Positions 49,258 through 58,063 are shown, counted from the first letter of the stretch. The stretch is 64,000 bases of DNA from JAJFJD01 sp965228695 (GCA_965228695.1 CBDDIB010000002.1:4774001-4838000), one strand, 5' to 3'. The notes: generated by a model from the letters alone, not told the origin. Made by a program: numbers and translations.

Positions 49258-51588
49258 ATGAGCGACGCAGATCCATCGATTATCCGCCGACGGCATTCGT
49301 CCCATTGGGGGGCGTTCAACACCCTGGTCAAGGACGGCAAGCTGGTCGGCGTCGAGCCTTTCGAAAAGGACACGCATCCGTCGCGCATCATCGAATCGAT
49401 CCCGGACTCGCTTTATGCCGAGACGCGCATCAAGCAGCCGATGATCCGGGCAAGCTGGCTCAAGGACGGCCCCGGCGCGCGCACCCACCGGCGCGGCGCG
49501 GAGCCCTTCGTCCCGGTCCCGTGGGACGAGGCGCTCGACCTGCTGGCGGCGGAACTGAAACGGGTGAAGGAAAGATTTGGCAACGAGTCGATCTTCGGCG
49601 GCTCCTACGGCTGGTCCAGCGCCGGCCGCTTCCATCACGCCAAGACGCAGCTGCAGCGGTTCCTCGGCATGTTCGGCGGCTATACCGGCCAGGTGCACAG
49701 CTACAGCAACGCGGCCGGGCACGCGATCCTGCCTTATATTTTCGGCGACCCCGGGTTGGGCCGCGGGCCGTTCACGTCCTGGGACAGCATCGCAACCCAC
49801 TGCGACCTGTTCGTCTCCTTTGGCGGCCTCGGCCTTAAGAACACGCAGGTCGAGCCCGGCGGCATGGGCGAGCACGGCACGCATAAATGGCTCGACAAGC
49901 TGAAGAACGGCCGCACGAAATTCGTCAGCATCACGCCGCTGCGCGACGACACCGCCGATTTCCTGGACGCGGATTGGCTGGCGCCGCGGCCCGGCAGCGA
50001 CGTCGCCCTAATGATGGGTATCGCGCATACCCTGGTCGAGGAAGGCCTGCACGACCGCGACGCGCTCGACCGGTTCTGCGCCGGCTACGAGAAGTTCGAG
50101 CCCTATCTGCTGGGCGAGACCGACGGCCAGCCGAAGACCGCCGACTGGGCGGCTGCGATCTGCGAGATCGACGCGGATACGATCCGCGGGCTGGCGCGCC
50201 GGATGGCCGCCGGACGCACGATGATCGGCACCGCCTATGCGCTGCAACGCGCGGAACATGGCGAACAAACCTATTGGATGACCACGACGCTGGCCGCGAT
50301 GCTGGGCCAGATCGGCCTGCCGGGCGGCGGCTGCGGCTTCGGCTACGGCAGCATGAACGGCTACGGCAACCCGGTGGAGCGTTTTGCGGTCCCCGCCATG
50401 CCGAGCGGCGAGAACCCGGCGCGCAGCTATATCCCGGTGGCACGGATTTCCGACCTGCTGCTCAATCCCGGCGGATCCTATCAATTCAACGGCATGGACC
50501 GGACCTATCCCGACACGCGTCTCGTCTATTGGTGCGGCGGCAACCCGTTCCATCATCACCAGGACCTGAACAAGCTGATCGAGGCGTGGCGGAAGCCGGA
50601 GACCATCGTGCTGAACGAAATTTGGTGGACGGCGACCGCGCGTCACGCGGATATCGTGCTGCCCGCCACGACGACGCTGGAACGGAACGACATCGGCGCC
50701 AGTTCGCGCGACCGTTTCATCATGGCGATGCAAAAGGCAATCGAGCCGGTCGGCGATGCGCGCAACGACTTCGACATCTTCACCGGCCTGGCGAAGCGGC
50801 TCGGTTTCGAGGAACGATTCACCGAGGGCCGCAACGAGGACGAATGGCTGCGCCACCTCTACAACGTGTCGCGCCAGCAGGCCGCGAAGAAGCGGATCGA
50901 ACTGCCGAGCTTCGACGACTTCTGGGAGGAAGGCTATGTGGAAACGCCGGAACCGGACGGCGCGTATATCGCCTTCGAAGCCTTCCGCAACGATCCGGAG
51001 AACAGCCCGCTGCGAACGCCTTCGGGCAAGGTGGAGATCTTCTCCGAGACCATCGCCGGCTACGGTTACGACGACTGTCCCGGCCATCCGGTATGGCTCG
51101 AACCGAAGGAATGGCTCGGCGGCGACCGGGCCGCGGCCTATCCGCTGCACATGGTCTCGAATCAGCCGGTCAGCAAGCTGCACGGCCAGATGGACGACGG
51201 CCGCGTCAGCGTCGAAAGCAAGGTGAAGGGGCGCGAACCGGTCCTCATGCATCCGGACGATGCGGCGGCGCGCGGCATCACGGACGGCGACATCGTGCGT
51301 GTCTTCAACGACCGCGGCGCGTTGCTATCGGCGGCGATCCTGTCCGAGGACACGCGCCCCGGCGTGATCCGTATTTCGACCGGCGCATGGTACGACCCGG
51401 CCGAGCCGGGCCGCATCGGCAGCCTGGAGAAACACGGCAATCCCAACGTGCTGACCCCGGACCGCGGCACCTCGAAGCTGGCGCAGGGCCCGATCGCCCA
51501 CAGCGCGCTGGTCGAGATCGAGCTGTACGACGAGGACGCGCCGCGGGTCACCGCTTTCGACCCGCCCGAGATGGCGAAGTCGGCGTGA
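49258..51588 (+). CDS. Molybdopterin oxidoreductase, BisC/TorA/DmsA (DMSO reductase) family
   Basis: A 776-residue catalytic subunit of the DMSO-reductase family with bis-MGD cofactor. The N-terminal IIRRRHSSHWGAFNTLVKDGKLVGVEPF lacks the Cys cluster for a 4Fe-4S centre, and GGSYGWSSAGRFHHA (with Ser as Mo ligand) matches BisC/TorA. TAYALQRAEHGEQTYWMTTTLAAMLGQIG and LVYWCGGNPFHHHQDLNKL are the cofactor-binding regions. There is no Tat signal, so it should be cytoplasmic like biotin sulfoxide reductase. It reduces an S- or N-oxide. No c-type cytochrome partner is seen beside it, again pointing to BisC, whose electrons come from a thioredoxin-like donor. Confidence 0.9.
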   Translation: MSDADPSIIRRRHSSHWGAFNTLVKDGKLVGVEPFEKDTHPSRIIESIPDSLYAETRIKQPMIRASWLKDGPGARTHRRGAEPFVPVPWDEALDLLAAELKRVKERFGNESIFGGSYGWSSAGRFHHAKTQLQRFLGMFGGYTGQVHSYSNAAGHAILPYIFGDPGLGRGPFTSWDSIATHCDLFVSFGGLGLKNTQVEPGGMGEHGTHKWLDKLKNGRTKFVSITPLRDDTADFLDADWLAPRPGSDVALMMGIAHTLVEEGLHDRDALDRFCAGYEKFEPYLLGETDGQPKTADWAAAICEIDADTIRGLARRMAAGRTMIGTAYALQRAEHGEQTYWMTTTLAAMLGQIGLPGGGCGFGYGSMNGYGNPVERFAVPAMPSGENPARSYIPVARISDLLLNPGGSYQFNGMDRTYPDTRLVYWCGGNPFHHHQDLNKLIEAWRKPETIVLNEIWWTATARHADIVLPATTTLERNDIGASSRDRFIMAMQKAIEPVGDARNDFDIFTGLAKRLGFEERFTEGRNEDEWLRHLYNVSRQQAAKKRIELPSFDDFWEEGYVETPEPDGAYIAFEAFRNDPENSPLRTPSGKVEIFSETIAGYGYDDCPGHPVWLEPKEWLGGDRAAAYPLHMVSNQPVSKLHGQMDDGRVSVESKVKGREPVLMHPDDAAARGITDGDIVRVFNDRGALLSAAILSEDTRPGVIRISTGAWYDPAEPGRIGSLEKHGNPNVLTPDRGTSKLAQGPIAHSALVEIELYDEDAPRVTAFDPPEMAKSA

Positions 51589-51609
51589 CGGGAGCGCTCG
51601 TTGGCATCA

Positions 51610-51787
51610 CCCTTCGACACGCTCAGGGTGGGGATCACAGATGACGACCCTCATGCTGAGCCCGTCGAAGCTTGGCGCAGGTGACAGAACTCGGTCGATC
51701 CTTCGACAAGCTCATGATAAGGACCACAAACAAAAAGCCTCATGCTGAGCCTCTTCATCCCGAGCTTGTCGAGGGACGAAGCATGAG
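51610..51787 (+). repeat. Intergenic palindromic repeats (second locus of the CATGCTGAG-CTTGTCGAAG type)
   Basis: Two units: CCCTTCGACACGCTCAGGGTGGGG paired with CCCTCATGCTGAGCCCGTCGAAGC (51610-51672), and ATCCTTCGACAAGCTCATGATAAGG paired with CCTCATGCTGAGCC...CGAGCTTGTCGAGGGACGAAGCATGAG (51699-51787). These are the same words as at 39546-39640. They fill the space between the molybdoenzyme and gamma carbonic anhydrase genes. Confidence 0.8.
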
Positions 51788-51811
51788 ACCGCAGAAACCG
51801 GAGAGTAACGA

Positions 51812-52339
51812 ATGAAATACGCCCTCGGCGACACGCGCGTGCAAACGGACGGCGACAACTACTGGATCGCACCCAACGCCGCCGTCATCGGCAACGTGAT
51901 CCTGAAGAGGAACGCCAGCGTCTGGTGGAACTGCGTGCTGCGCGGCGACAACGACCCGATCACGCTGGGCGAGAACACCCAGGTGCAGGACGGCACGGTG
52001 ATCCACGCCGACCCGGGCTTTCCCTGTACGCTGGGCGACAATGTCAGCATCGGGCATTCGGTCATGCTGCACGGCTGCACCGTCGACGACGAAACGCTGA
52101 TCGGCATCGGGGCCGTCATCCTGAACGGCGCGAAGATCGGCAAGAACTGTCTGATCGGCGCCAACGCCTTCATCCCCGAAGGCAAGGAAATCCCGGACCG
52201 CTCGGTCGTCTTCGGTTCCCCCGGCAAGGTGGTGAAGGAAGTCGAGGACAAGCATATCGAGATGATCAAACGCATCCCCGGCGGCTATGTCCGCCGCTGG
52301 CAGCAATACAAGGAACAGCTTCGGGAAGACGGATTTTAG
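51812..52339 (+). CDS. Gamma-class carbonic anhydrase family protein
   Basis: A 175-residue left-handed beta-helix protein. Hexapeptide repeats are visible throughout (IGNVILKRNASVWWNCVLRGD, ITLGENTQVQDGTVIH, CTLGDNVSIGHSVMLHG, IGIGAVILNGAKIGKNCLIG), and the zinc-binding histidines are in VIHADPG, SIGHSVML and MLHGC. It likely hydrates CO2 as a trimer. RBS is weak (GGAGAGTAACGA). A perfect terminator follows 20 bases after the stop. Confidence 0.93.
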   Translation: MKYALGDTRVQTDGDNYWIAPNAAVIGNVILKRNASVWWNCVLRGDNDPITLGENTQVQDGTVIHADPGFPCTLGDNVSIGHSVMLHGCTVDDETLIGIGAVILNGAKIGKNCLIGANAFIPEGKEIPDRSVVFGSPGKVVKEVEDKHIEMIKRIPGGYVRRWQQYKEQLREDGF

Positions 52340-52360
52340 GCCGCCCTGTTTACATTACGA

Positions 52361-52388
52361 AAAGCCCCGGCCAATCGGCCGGGGCTTT
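52361..52388 (+). terminator. Rho-independent terminator after gamma carbonic anhydrase
   Basis: AAAGCCCCGGCC (52361-52372) pairs perfectly with GGCCGGGGCTTT (52377-52388) around the loop AATC. The stem is flanked by A- and T-rich ends and may serve both strands, stopping the carbonic anhydrase transcript and the convergent gene at 52417. Confidence 0.9.
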
Positions 52389-52416
52389 AGATTTTAAATT
52401 CTATGCAGCTCAGCAC

Positions 52417-53178
52417 CTACCTATCCGGCAAAATCATCATCCCATTCACAAATTTTCGAACCGCACCATCGAGTTCTGCCCAATTTTGAATTGGAAACCG
52501 GAACGATGAAAATTGGTATCGAATCGAATATTTTGCCGCCAAACCATATTTTACTGAACAAGCAGGATATGGACTGGACGGAGGCAATTGATCTGGCGGT
52601 GAAATCGTGTCACCACATTCAAAAATTACGGGGTCACCGTTACCACTCGCCATGCCACCTGGAATTGACATAAATGGCCCCCAATTTCGACCGCTTTCAG
52701 CGGAGCGGGCAAAGGCATGGAATCCAGCGACTTGCGGCAAGTGATCTATGGTTCCCCCAGGCCTGTCTGTCCTGTCGCGGAATCTCTTGATTGCGGCTAG
52801 GTCAGACGACTTACTGTCTAAAGATCCTGTGATCTTAATTACCGACTGAAGAGGAAATTCACCGCGTTGGAAGCTTTCCCGATGAGGGCTCCGGATACTG
52901 AACTGCAACACCCCAATAGGATTTGAATTGTCAACGAATCTACCGTTGCGACACCTCCCGTTGTTCGATGCTGCAACCCTCAAAACTTCTCGGTTTTCGG
53001 TCGTAATGAGCGGGCGATACTTTAGGTCGACGGCAAATTCGTGCCCATACAACGCCAAAATTACCACATTTCCATGGATACAGATTGAGGTAACGCGAGC
53101 CGATGATGTCGATGTCGCTGAGGCCCAGATAAGGCCAGCAACTAGAAAGGCCCTGACTGGCAAAATCATGCATTGCAT
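52417..53178 (-). CDS. Predicted secreted protein of unknown function in a low-G+C island
   Basis: A 253-residue protein with a signal peptide (ILPVRAFLVAGLIWASATSTSSA) and a mature part with several Cys (SICIHG, FECGD, YPACSVKYG, NNGRCRNG). I recognise no family. The region is markedly richer in A and T than both neighbours (for example runs of TTTTG and AAATT), so its codon use differs from the genome, which suggests recent acquisition. The start at 53178 has GAGAGGG about 12 bases upstream; 53169 is the alternative. Confidence 0.55.
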   Translation of the reverse strand: MQCMILPVRAFLVAGLIWASATSTSSARVTSICIHGNVVILALYGHEFAVDLKYRPLITTENREVLRVAASNNGRCRNGRFVDNSNPIGVLQFSIRSPHRESFQRGEFPLQSVIKITGSLDSKSSDLAAIKRFRDRTDRPGGTIDHLPQVAGFHAFARSAESGRNWGPFMSIPGGMASGNGDPVIFECGDTISPPDQLPPSSPYPACSVKYGLAAKYSIRYQFSSFRFPIQNWAELDGAVRKFVNGMMILPDR

Positions 53179-53287
53179 AATCTTCAGAACCCTCTCAGCT
53201 TACTGCTATGAGTAGTTAATTACCGAAATAAATTCGCCTTTTGATTAATTTGCATCACGATTGTTAATAGAATCCGAAGGTCGATAC

Positions 53288-54073
53288 TTACGTCCGATAA
53301 CCGGTGTCGTCGCGGTCGAGCAGGCGTTTGAAGGCGTCCCATTCGACGGTGCCGGCCGGGCGGTGGCCGTCCTTGCCCGAGAAGCGCTTGCCCTGCTCCG
53401 CCGTCTTGCGGATCACCGTGTCGGAGATCGGCTGCCATTCCGCGCCGGATTGCTGGAAGTGAAGCTGCATGCGGCAGGCGCGCTCCAGCTTGAACATGTG
53501 CACGAAGGCTTCGCCGATGGTTTCGCCCACGGTCATCAAGCCGTGGTTGCGCAGCACCAGCATGCGCTTGTCGCCGAGGTCGGCGACGATCCGCTCGCGC
53601 TCGTCCAACTGTTCGGCCGCGCCCTCGTAGTCGTGATAGGCGATGTCGTCCCAGATCACGAGCTGCATCTGGCTGAGCGGCAAAATCCCGTCCTTCTGGC
53701 ACGACACGCCGACGCCCGCATAGGTGTGCGTGTGCAGCGCGCAGAGCAGATGCGGTGCCGCCATATGCACCGCGCTGTGGATGACGAAGCCGGCCGGGTT
53801 GACCGAGTAGCCGTTGCTGTCGCCGATGATGTTGCCGTCCACGTCGATCTTGACCAGCGACGACGCGGTAATCTCGTCGAACATCAGGCCGTAAGGGTTC
53901 AGCAGGAAGTGATCCTCCGGCCCCGGCACACGGGCCGAGATATGCGTCGCGAGATGATCGGCCCAGCCCATCTTGTGGACCAGCCGATAACAGGCCGCCA
54001 GTTCGACCCGGGTATCCCATTCCTCGTCGGAGACGTCCTGCGGACGCTTCACCTCTTTCAATGCGGTGGCCAT
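53288..54073 (-). CDS. Class II aldolase/adducin family protein (third copy)
   Basis: A 261-residue zinc-dependent aldolase-fold enzyme: AACYRLVHKMGWADHLATHISARV, LLNPYGLMFDEITASSLVKID, CALHTHTYAGVG with the His pair, LRNHGLMTVG with the third His. It is clearly homologous to the tandem pair at 16809-18373 and shares INP/NPYG...FDEITASSLVK. It lacks the C-terminal DPSY.H. RBS GGAGGATCGC before the ATG at 54073 decides the start and excludes four extra residues. Function unresolved within the family. Confidence 0.86.
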   Translation of the reverse strand: MATALKEVKRPQDVSDEEWDTRVELAACYRLVHKMGWADHLATHISARVPGPEDHFLLNPYGLMFDEITASSLVKIDVDGNIIGDSNGYSVNPAGFVIHSAVHMAAPHLLCALHTHTYAGVGVSCQKDGILPLSQMQLVIWDDIAYHDYEGAAEQLDERERIVADLGDKRMLVLRNHGLMTVGETIGEAFVHMFKLERACRMQLHFQQSGAEWQPISDTVIRKTAEQGKRFSGKDGHRPAGTVEWDAFKRLLDRDDTGYRT

Positions 54074-54170
54074 GCGATCCTCCAAAAAATCCGTGAAATT
54101 TGCGCGGTTGGGGCGTCGGGCATTATCGCCATGACAGAAAGCTAGCGCAAACGACGGCGGTCACAACCCG

Positions 54171-54365
54171 TCAAACACCCGGTATATCCAGCGTTGCCGG
54201 CCCGAACGCGCTGAGGGGTACCGACGCCTCCCACCAGCGTACCACCGGTTCCGGATAGTGATCGTAGAGCCGGATCACGTCCGCATCCGGAATCAACAAT
54301 TTGGCAATCGTGCCGACTTCCACGCCTTCGATCACGAAATCGAAGATGTCATCGTCACCGTTCCG
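54171..54365 (-). pseudogene. Open fragment without its start, possible gene remnant
   Basis: The minus strand is open for 64 codons, FDFVIEGVEVGTIAKLLIP.., ending AFGPATLDIPGV at the TGA near 54171. There is no ATG and no RBS; the upstream limit is a stop codon (TAA at 54366-54368). The last 11 residues resemble the end of the gene at 55348, FAPETLDMPGV, but the rest does not. The composition is that of a protein, so it may be a truncated C-terminal piece of a lost gene. A chance frame is the alternative. Confidence 0.35.
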
Positions 54366-54382
54366 TTAGTTCACGACGGTCT

Positions 54383-55198
54383 CTAATACACGTAGTTGAC
54401 GCCTAGGCTCTTACAAAGCGACTTTGCCGCTTTGTCGTTCGTATAGCGGTGTTTCCATTGGCTGCGGCTACGCGGATCATTGTTCTTGTAACCGCGCTCA
54501 CCGAACTGCTTGGGCGTGTCCGCCCAGCTGCCGGAAAACGGCCCGTGCACACGTTTGAACCGTGGTCCAGTGATCCACAAGTGCGGCCGGGTAGGCCTCG
54601 TGCCCAGCCGTCGCGATCGCGTGCATTCGGCGCGGGTCTGATTGTAGTGGTTCTTCAAGGCTCGAAATATCGACGCCTCGTCATAGCCGACGGGGAACCG
54701 CCAACTCCCGCGTCGAAGGACCGGCTTTTTCAACTTCTTGTCGACCGAAAAGAATATGTTTTCATAGCCCGAACTCTGCGTGGCATTGCCCTTGGCCCCC
54801 TTGAACCAACCGCCGCCGGACATCTGTGCGATATACCATCCCGACGCCAACGACCCGCCAGGGGGCGGCGGTGGTTTCTTGAAGTCCCTGGCGTTCAGCC
54901 ATCCAGTTTTCCCGGTGCGCCGCCATTTATCGCGCGACCAGATGCCGTAAGTGCCTTTGAGTAGGGTCTTTGGCGTTGTATCGCTCGTAATACGGCAGGT
55001 CGGGGGGTTGTTGCGGTAAAAGAAATAGGCGTGCCGGCAAGGCGGCGATCCAACCACGTTCCGGCACATGTCGGCGCAAAGCTTTTTGTTGCCCGCGGTG
55101 ATTGTAACGTTGAGCTCGGCGTGGGCGGTGCCCCCGAACGACAGGGCAATCAGAAAGAGCGATACGAAAAGCGGTTTTCCCGCCGTTTGAATTTTCAT
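54383..55198 (-). CDS. Predicted secreted Cys-containing protein (PAN/apple-like N-terminal part?)
   Basis: A 271-residue protein starting MKIQTAGKPLFVSLFLIALSFGGTAHA, a signal peptide. The mature N-terminus has a Cys pattern CADMCRNV...CRHAYFFYRNNPPTCRI that resembles PAN/apple domains (C...C...C-xAYFF...C). The second half is Trp- and Arg-rich (GGSLASGWYIAQMSGGGWFKG, RTGKTGWLNARDFKK). I do not recognise a complete family. GGGGAGA lies 10 bases before the ATG. It follows an intergenic region without promoter signals and precedes the gene fragment at 54171. Confidence 0.6.
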   Translation of the reverse strand: MKIQTAGKPLFVSLFLIALSFGGTAHAELNVTITAGNKKLCADMCRNVVGSPPCRHAYFFYRNNPPTCRITSDTTPKTLLKGTYGIWSRDKWRRTGKTGWLNARDFKKPPPPPGGSLASGWYIAQMSGGGWFKGAKGNATQSSGYENIFFSVDKKLKKPVLRRGSWRFPVGYDEASIFRALKNHYNQTRAECTRSRRLGTRPTRPHLWITGPRFKRVHGPFSGSWADTPKQFGERGYKNNDPRSRSQWKHRYTNDKAAKSLCKSLGVNYVY

Positions 55199-55347
55199 GG
55201 CCGACTGTCTCCCCAATGATCGTTACAGATTCGCGGCCTCTCGTATGGTGCGAATTCCTGCACCAAATTGCTTACAGTATGCCGTAACAGCCGTTGAGAG
55301 GCCAACGGCGGTCGTGGCGAAGACGGCCCTCGGCCGTGGCCTCCCTC

Positions 55348-56349
55348 CTAAACCCCCGGCATATCCAGCGTTTCGGGCGCGAACAATTCCTCGACCGCGA
55401 TCAGGCGTTCGGACAGATACTGTTCCTGCGAATAGCGGCAGATCGCCTCCAGCTCGGCCCGGTTGTCGGCGACGCCATAGGACCAGTAATCATCGCCCAT
55501 CAGCCGGCGGGTCGCTTCCATCTCGGCGGCGAACCAGGGCATGCTGATTTTGTTGGCGGACAGCGACATGACCTCGTCGATCTCGGCCATCGCGATCTTC
55601 TTGGCCTCGACGAAGGCGGCGAAGACGCGTTCCGGCAACCACGGGTGTTGTTCCACCAGTTCGGTGCGGATGCCGACGAAATGCATGATCGGGAAGAAGC
55701 CGGTCTTCTTGAAATAGGCCTTTTCCGCTGCCGTCGTGTCGGGGATCAAGCGCCGCACGGTCGGGTCGCCCTCGAAATAAGCGCGCGGCGGGCCCGGCGA
55801 CATCACCGCGTCCAACTCGCCGGACACCAGCAGGTCGTTCAAGCATTTGTCGGGCGGGATCGGCGCCACGTCCATGTGGTCCGGCAGGTTCAGCGGCAAG
55901 CGCTCCTTGCGGCCCGGCTTGTTGGTGCCGCCGGTGCGGTAGCGCAGCGTGCGGAAATCGACGCCGTATTCGTCCTGCAGGATACCCCGCGCCCAGAGAG
56001 CGAGCGTCATCTGGTATTCCGGCACGCCGACCACCTTGCCCTCCAGATCTTTCGGCGTCTCGATGCCCCGGTCGGTGCGGATGTAGTAGGCATCGTGACG
56101 GAAGGCGCGCGACAGGAAGGCGGGAACGGCGATATAGGGACACTCGCCGCGCGAGAGCTGCAACAGGTAGCTGCTCATCGACAGTTCCGACACGTCGAAG
56201 TCCTGGCGCGTCACGGCGCGGGGGAAAGCATCCTCGGTGCCAATGGTCACGGGGATCACCCGGCATCCCTCGATCCCGACGCGCCCGTCGAGCAGGGGCT
56301 TCGTCCGGTCGTAATCCCAGCACGCCACCGTCAGTCCGATATCCACCAT
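55348..56349 (-). CDS. 4,5-dihydroxyphthalate decarboxylase-like / NMT1-type protein
   Basis: A 333-residue soluble protein with periplasmic-binding-protein fold but no signal peptide. LTVACWDYDRTKPLLDGRVGIEG, FDVSELSMSSYLLQLSRGECPYIAVPAFLSRAFRHDAYYIRTDRGI, LEGKVVGVPEYQMTLALWARGIL and HPWLPERVFAAFVEAKKIAM are the hallmarks of 4,5-dihydroxyphthalate decarboxylase family proteins. It may decarboxylate an aromatic dicarboxylate or bind one. The ring-cleavage genes of phthalate degradation are not in the window. Stop at 55348 (TAG). Start has no strong RBS. Confidence 0.78.
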   Translation of the reverse strand: MVDIGLTVACWDYDRTKPLLDGRVGIEGCRVIPVTIGTEDAFPRAVTRQDFDVSELSMSSYLLQLSRGECPYIAVPAFLSRAFRHDAYYIRTDRGIETPKDLEGKVVGVPEYQMTLALWARGILQDEYGVDFRTLRYRTGGTNKPGRKERLPLNLPDHMDVAPIPPDKCLNDLLVSGELDAVMSPGPPRAYFEGDPTVRRLIPDTTAAEKAYFKKTGFFPIMHFVGIRTELVEQHPWLPERVFAAFVEAKKIAMAEIDEVMSLSANKISMPWFAAEMEATRRLMGDDYWSYGVADNRAELEAICRYSQEQYLSERLIAVEELFAPETLDMPGV

Positions 56350-56464
56350 GGTCTTTCCCCGCCGTCAGTCCGTCGGTATTGGCCTTGCGAAACTATCGCG
56401 TTAGATCATAGATGAAGACCGGCCGGCAAATCACGGCCGGGGATCATGTGGCCGGACACGTCCG

Positions 56465-57088
56465 ATGAAGAAACTTTTGCGTCTCTCATTCGCGGGATCG
56501 ATTTTCGCCGTCGCCTTCGGCGGCACGGTCTGGTTGGGGCTGGTGATCGCCGACCGCGCCGGCCTGGACCTGAACCTGCCCTTCGTCTCGCGCGAGCCGG
56601 GCGGCGCGTTCATCTTGACCGATCACACCGGCCTGCCCTTCACCCAGAACAAGCTTAAGGGGCGGCCGACGCTGATCTATTTCGGGTATACCTTCTGCCC
56701 CGACATCTGCCCGACCCATCTGGTCGATACGATGCAGGCGCTCGACCGGCTCGGACCTCTCGGCAGGAAGATTCAGCCGATCTTCATCTCGATCGATCCG
56801 GAACGGGATACCGTCGCGCTGATCAAGGGCTACGTAACCCACTTCAGCGACACCATGATCGGCCTGACGGGTACGCCGGAACAGGTCGCCCAGGCCGCAA
56901 AGGTCTTCGGCGCGTCCTACCGCAAGGTCGACGCCAAGTCCGGCGACTCCTATCAGATGGACCACTCGGCACTGTCCTATCTGATGGGACGCGACGGAGC
57001 ATTCCTGACCGTCGTACCCCCCAACATCGGACCGGATGCGATGGCGGAAAAAATCCGCACGGCGCTGAAAAAAGCGGGCGAGGCGTGA
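56465..57088 (+). CDS. SCO1/SenC family copper chaperone (copy 2)
   Basis: A 207-residue membrane-anchored thioredoxin-fold copper chaperone. One N-terminal helix (SFAGSIFAVAFGGTVWLGLVIA) precedes GGAFILTDHTGLPF, then Cys78/Cys82 in CPDIC, SIDPERDT and His167 in MDHSAL. It differs from copy 1 at 30166-30780 in sequence and lacks a PCuAC neighbour. It would help metallate cytochrome oxidase. Upstream region 56350-56464 is short. It is convergent with the small gene at 57098. Confidence 0.93.
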   Translation: MKKLLRLSFAGSIFAVAFGGTVWLGLVIADRAGLDLNLPFVSREPGGAFILTDHTGLPFTQNKLKGRPTLIYFGYTFCPDICPTHLVDTMQALDRLGPLGRKIQPIFISIDPERDTVALIKGYVTHFSDTMIGLTGTPEQVAQAAKVFGASYRKVDAKSGDSYQMDHSALSYLMGRDGAFLTVVPPNIGPDAMAEKIRTALKKAGEA

Positions 57089-57097
57089 CCCCGGCGG

Positions 57098-57256
57098 TCA
57101 AAAACAGAAATGGCTGCTGAGGTAGACCGAGCCTTGGGTGGATTCCATGCTGGCGGCGAATCCGGCGACATTCATGTTCAACAGCACGAACGCGGCGATC
57201 GCGACGATCCCGGCGATCGCTCCCAACCCACCGAATTTCACCGTTTGCCGCAGCAT
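57098..57256 (-). CDS. Small single-helix membrane protein (52 aa)
   Basis: The ATG at 57256 follows TAGGAT, a good RBS, and opens MLRQTVKFGGLGAIAGIVAIAAFVLLNMNVAGFAASM..., ending at 57098. One hydrophobic helix (about 9-27) spans the membrane; the tail ends YLSSHFCF. There is no known family. It lies head-to-tail convergent with SCO copy 2. The RBS and helix suggest a real small protein; too short for the usual gene finders. Confidence 0.5.
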   Translation of the reverse strand: MLRQTVKFGGLGAIAGIVAIAAFVLLNMNVAGFAASMESTQGSVYLSSHFCF

Positions 57257-57328
57257 ACTCGTATCCTACCGGTACCTTTCCACTTAAAGACCTAATGTGC
57301 CCGACCCGTTTCGTCCTGGGGTGCGAAA

Positions 57329-58063
57329 CTACGCCGCGTAATCGGGCTCCTCGCGGTCGAGCACGCGCTTCAACGAAGCGAAGTGCATCGGCGCGCTGGC
57401 CCGGTCGCCGGAAGACTGCCGTTCCGTCCGGGTCACCACCTGCCCCGGCAGCTGCCGCAGCGGCAGGCCGGTCTGCCGCGCCAAGACCTGCACCTGACAG
57501 GCGCGCTCCAGATAATAGAGATCGTCATAGGCCTCGGCGACGCTGCGGTGGGTCACGATAATCCCATGGCTCGCCAGGAAGAGGATTCGCTTATCGCCGA
57601 GCGCCGCGGCCATACGATCGCCTTCCTCGTTGTCGAGCGCGATCCCGTTGTAGTCGTCGTCATAGGCGGTGACCTGCGCCAGCCGGATCGCCTTCTGCTC
57701 GCACGGCTCGATCCGCCCACCCTCGACCATGGTCAATGCCGTCGCGTAGGGCATATGCGTGTGCAGGATGACGCGCGCCTGCGGGCAGGCCTTGTGCAGC
57801 CGGCTGTGGATGTAGAAGGCGGTGGGTTCGATGTCGCCCTCCCCCTCCAGCACCGCGCCGTCGAAATCCGCCAGCAGCAGGCTCGACGCGGTAAGCTCGG
57901 ACCAATGCAAGCCCCACGGATTGACCAGAAAGCGGTCGCCGCCCACATCCATGCTGAAGTGATTGCAGATGCCCTCGTTCAGGCCATGGCGCACGGCCCA
58001 GCGAAAGGCAGCGGCCAGATCGATTCGGCAGGCCTGGATGTCGGCGTCGCTCAACTCGGTCAT
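57329..58063 (-). CDS. Class II aldolase/adducin family protein (fourth copy, divergent)
   Basis: A 244-residue zinc-dependent aldolase-fold protein: AAAFRWAVRHGLNEGICNHFSMDVGG, FLVNPWGLHWSELTASSLLLADFDG, LHTHMPYATALT with the two zinc His, LASHGIIV with the third. It is more distant from the other three than they are from each other. RBS AAAGGAT lies before the ATG at 58063. Neighbour of a copper chaperone and purB on the other strand; no function can be given. Confidence 0.86.
   Translation of the reverse strand: MTELSDADIQACRIDLAAAFRWAVRHGLNEGICNHFSMDVGGDRFLVNPWGLHWSELTASSLLLADFDGAVLEGEGDIEPTAFYIHSRLHKACPQARVILHTHMPYATALTMVEGGRIEPCEQKAIRLAQVTAYDDDYNGIALDNEEGDRMAAALGDKRILFLASHGIIVTHRSVAEAYDDLYYLERACQVQVLARQTGLPLRQLPGQVVTRTERQSSGDRASAPMHFASLKRVLDREEPDYAA

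Noticed and set aside
47660..49261. 533-codon plus-strand frame opposite the nitronate monooxygenase and hydrolase genes
   Set aside because: Composition is typical of an antisense shadow and no RBS or motif is present.
49887..51644. 585-codon plus-strand frame inside the molybdoenzyme gene
   Set aside because: It lies in another register of a gene with complete family motifs; Arg/Gly-rich shadow.
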